The translations under genes were made by a program, and so were the position numbers. 6,989 bases of DNA from JANNFX01 sp031380225. GTDB lineage: Bacteria; Pseudomonadota; Alphaproteobacteria; Rhizobiales; Hyphomicrobiaceae. The stretch lies in contig JANNFX010000130.1 in the NCBI GenBank assembly GCA_031380225.1, forward strand, positions 1 to 6,989, written 5' to 3'. The notes under the pieces are model-generated. The model was not told where the DNA came from. It ran no database searches and worked only from the letters and a program-made list of their open reading frames with translations. Positions 6,231 to 6,989 of this stretch are shown in pieces (position 1 is the first letter of the stretch; every line of letters begins with the position of its first letter).

Positions 6231-6243
6231 GGACGACGAACTC

Positions 6244-6989
6244 TTACGCGGACACTGTGACGATGCGTTCGAGCGCCTCCCGGATGGTGGCCGCGTCCTG
6301 AACTAACGCCACGCGCACGTAGTTTGTGCCTGGGTTTTGTCCGTCGCGGCCGGCCTGAGCCAGATAGGCGCCGGGTACGACCTTGACGCCTAAGGATTTC
6401 CATAAGGTTACCGCCGCGTTCTCGCCGCCACCAATTTGGCTCATGTCGAGCCATAAGCAGAAGCCGCCGTCGGGGCGTTTGTAGCCAAAGCGGCCAGCCA
6501 GAATTGCATCGGCAAGGCTGAATTTTTCGCGGTAAGCCGCGCGGGCCGCCTCGACGTGGGCCTCATCGGACCAGGCCGCGGCCGAGGCATGTTGGATAAA
6601 GCCCGGCACTTGAGGCGCGCACATATTGCGGATTTCAGCGTAGCTCTCGATAAAAGTTGCATCTCCCGCCGCGAAGCCAGACCTCATGCCCGGCAAGTTG
6701 GATCGCTTCGACAGCGAATTGAAGACGACAAGATTCTTAAACCGCTCCGGCGTTGCGGCTGCCACTTCGAGGGCGCCAACGGGCGGCGCGGCCGTATAAA
6801 TCTCTGAGTAACACTCATCGAACAGCAGCATAAAATTGTGCGCCCGCGCGAGAGCGAGTGCTTTCAGGATATAATCTCGGCTCGCGACCGCGCCTTGCGG
6901 GTTCGACGGTGAGCATATGAATAGGCAAGCCGTGCGGCTGAGCAGCGCCTCATCTTTCGCCAGCTGATCGAGGTCGGGCAGAAATCCGT
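6244..6989 (-). CDS. dapC: Succinyldiaminopimelate aminotransferase-like protein, DapC type (C-terminal part)
   Basis: Fold-type I, PLP-dependent aminotransferase. In the DapC reaction, N-succinyl-2-amino-6-ketopimelate is aminated from glutamate, a step of the succinylase route to meso-diaminopimelate and lysine. The frame is open to the window edge, so the 5' end is missing; 247 residues are visible of a usual total near 400. Landmarks in fragment numbering are CSPSNPQG at 25-32 (the NPxG cofactor motif), FDECYSEIY at 56-64 with Asp57 and Tyr60 for the PLP ring, SLSKRSNLPGMRSGF from 91 with Lys94 as the Schiff-base lysine, and NYVRVALV with Arg225 as the expected carboxylate-binding arginine. 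FDECYSEIY, SLSKRSN.PGMRSGF, AAW.DE.HV, YREKF and RPD.GF.LW match the DapC subgroup as I remember it from Bordetella, better than AspC or DapL. The substrate assignment is inferred. It ends 13 nt before ftsK. Confidence 0.85.
   Translation of the reverse strand, partial: GFLPDLDQLAKDEALLSRTACLFICSPSNPQGAVASRDYILKALALARAHNFMLLFDECYSEIYTAAPPVGALEVAAATPERFKNLVVFNSLSKRSNLPGMRSGFAAGDATFIESYAEIRNMCAPQVPGFIQHASAAAWSDEAHVEAARAAYREKFSLADAILAGRFGYKRPDGGFCLWLDMSQIGGGENAAVTLWKSLGVKVVPGAYLAQAGRDGQNPGTNYVRVALVQDAATIREALERIVTVSA

Overview
The window looks like ordinary chromosomal DNA from an alphaproteobacterium, probably Hyphomicrobiales (Rhizobiales)-like. The reasons are the moderately GC-rich coding sequence, the yidC-engB pair, the alphaproteobacterial character of YidC (a lysine where the groove arginine sits in E. 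coli), and a DapC-type aminotransferase placed directly before a 971-residue FtsK. The lineage is inferred from protein character and gene order; no search was run.

Layout. From 2 to 1771 on the + strand lie the 3' part of yidC (membrane-protein insertase) and engB/yihA (ribosome-assembly GTPase), separated by 3 nt. From 1772 to 2023 there is a 252-nt gap with no recognisable gene or strong terminator. From 2024 to 2863 on the - strand lies a signal-peptide-bearing pentapeptide-repeat protein, convergent with engB. From 2864 to 3314 is a 451-nt non-coding stretch packed with inverted repeats, including two oppositely oriented copies of a GTAGGTTGGGCTGAG...AAGCCCAAC-type palindromic element. 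From 3315 to 6230 on the - strand lies ftsK (DNA translocase at the division septum). Entering from the right edge, 6244 to 6989 on the - strand, is the C-terminal part of a DapC-like succinyldiaminopimelate aminotransferase, 13 nt upstream of ftsK.

How the genes fit together. Almost everything is core cell-envelope, ribosome or division machinery: YidC inserts inner-membrane proteins, EngB helps assemble the 50S subunit, FtsK clears the chromosome from the closing septum, and DapC would supply meso-diaminopimelate for peptidoglycan and lysine. The only accessory-looking parts are the exported pentapeptide-repeat protein and the repeat-rich spacer next to it. They separate two core gene blocks.

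I see no phage, insertion sequence, CRISPR array, tRNA or rRNA, and no convincing new multi-gene system. The most interesting objects are the inverted-repeat cluster at about 2947-3298 and the exported pentapeptide protein with a CxxC-bearing interruption.
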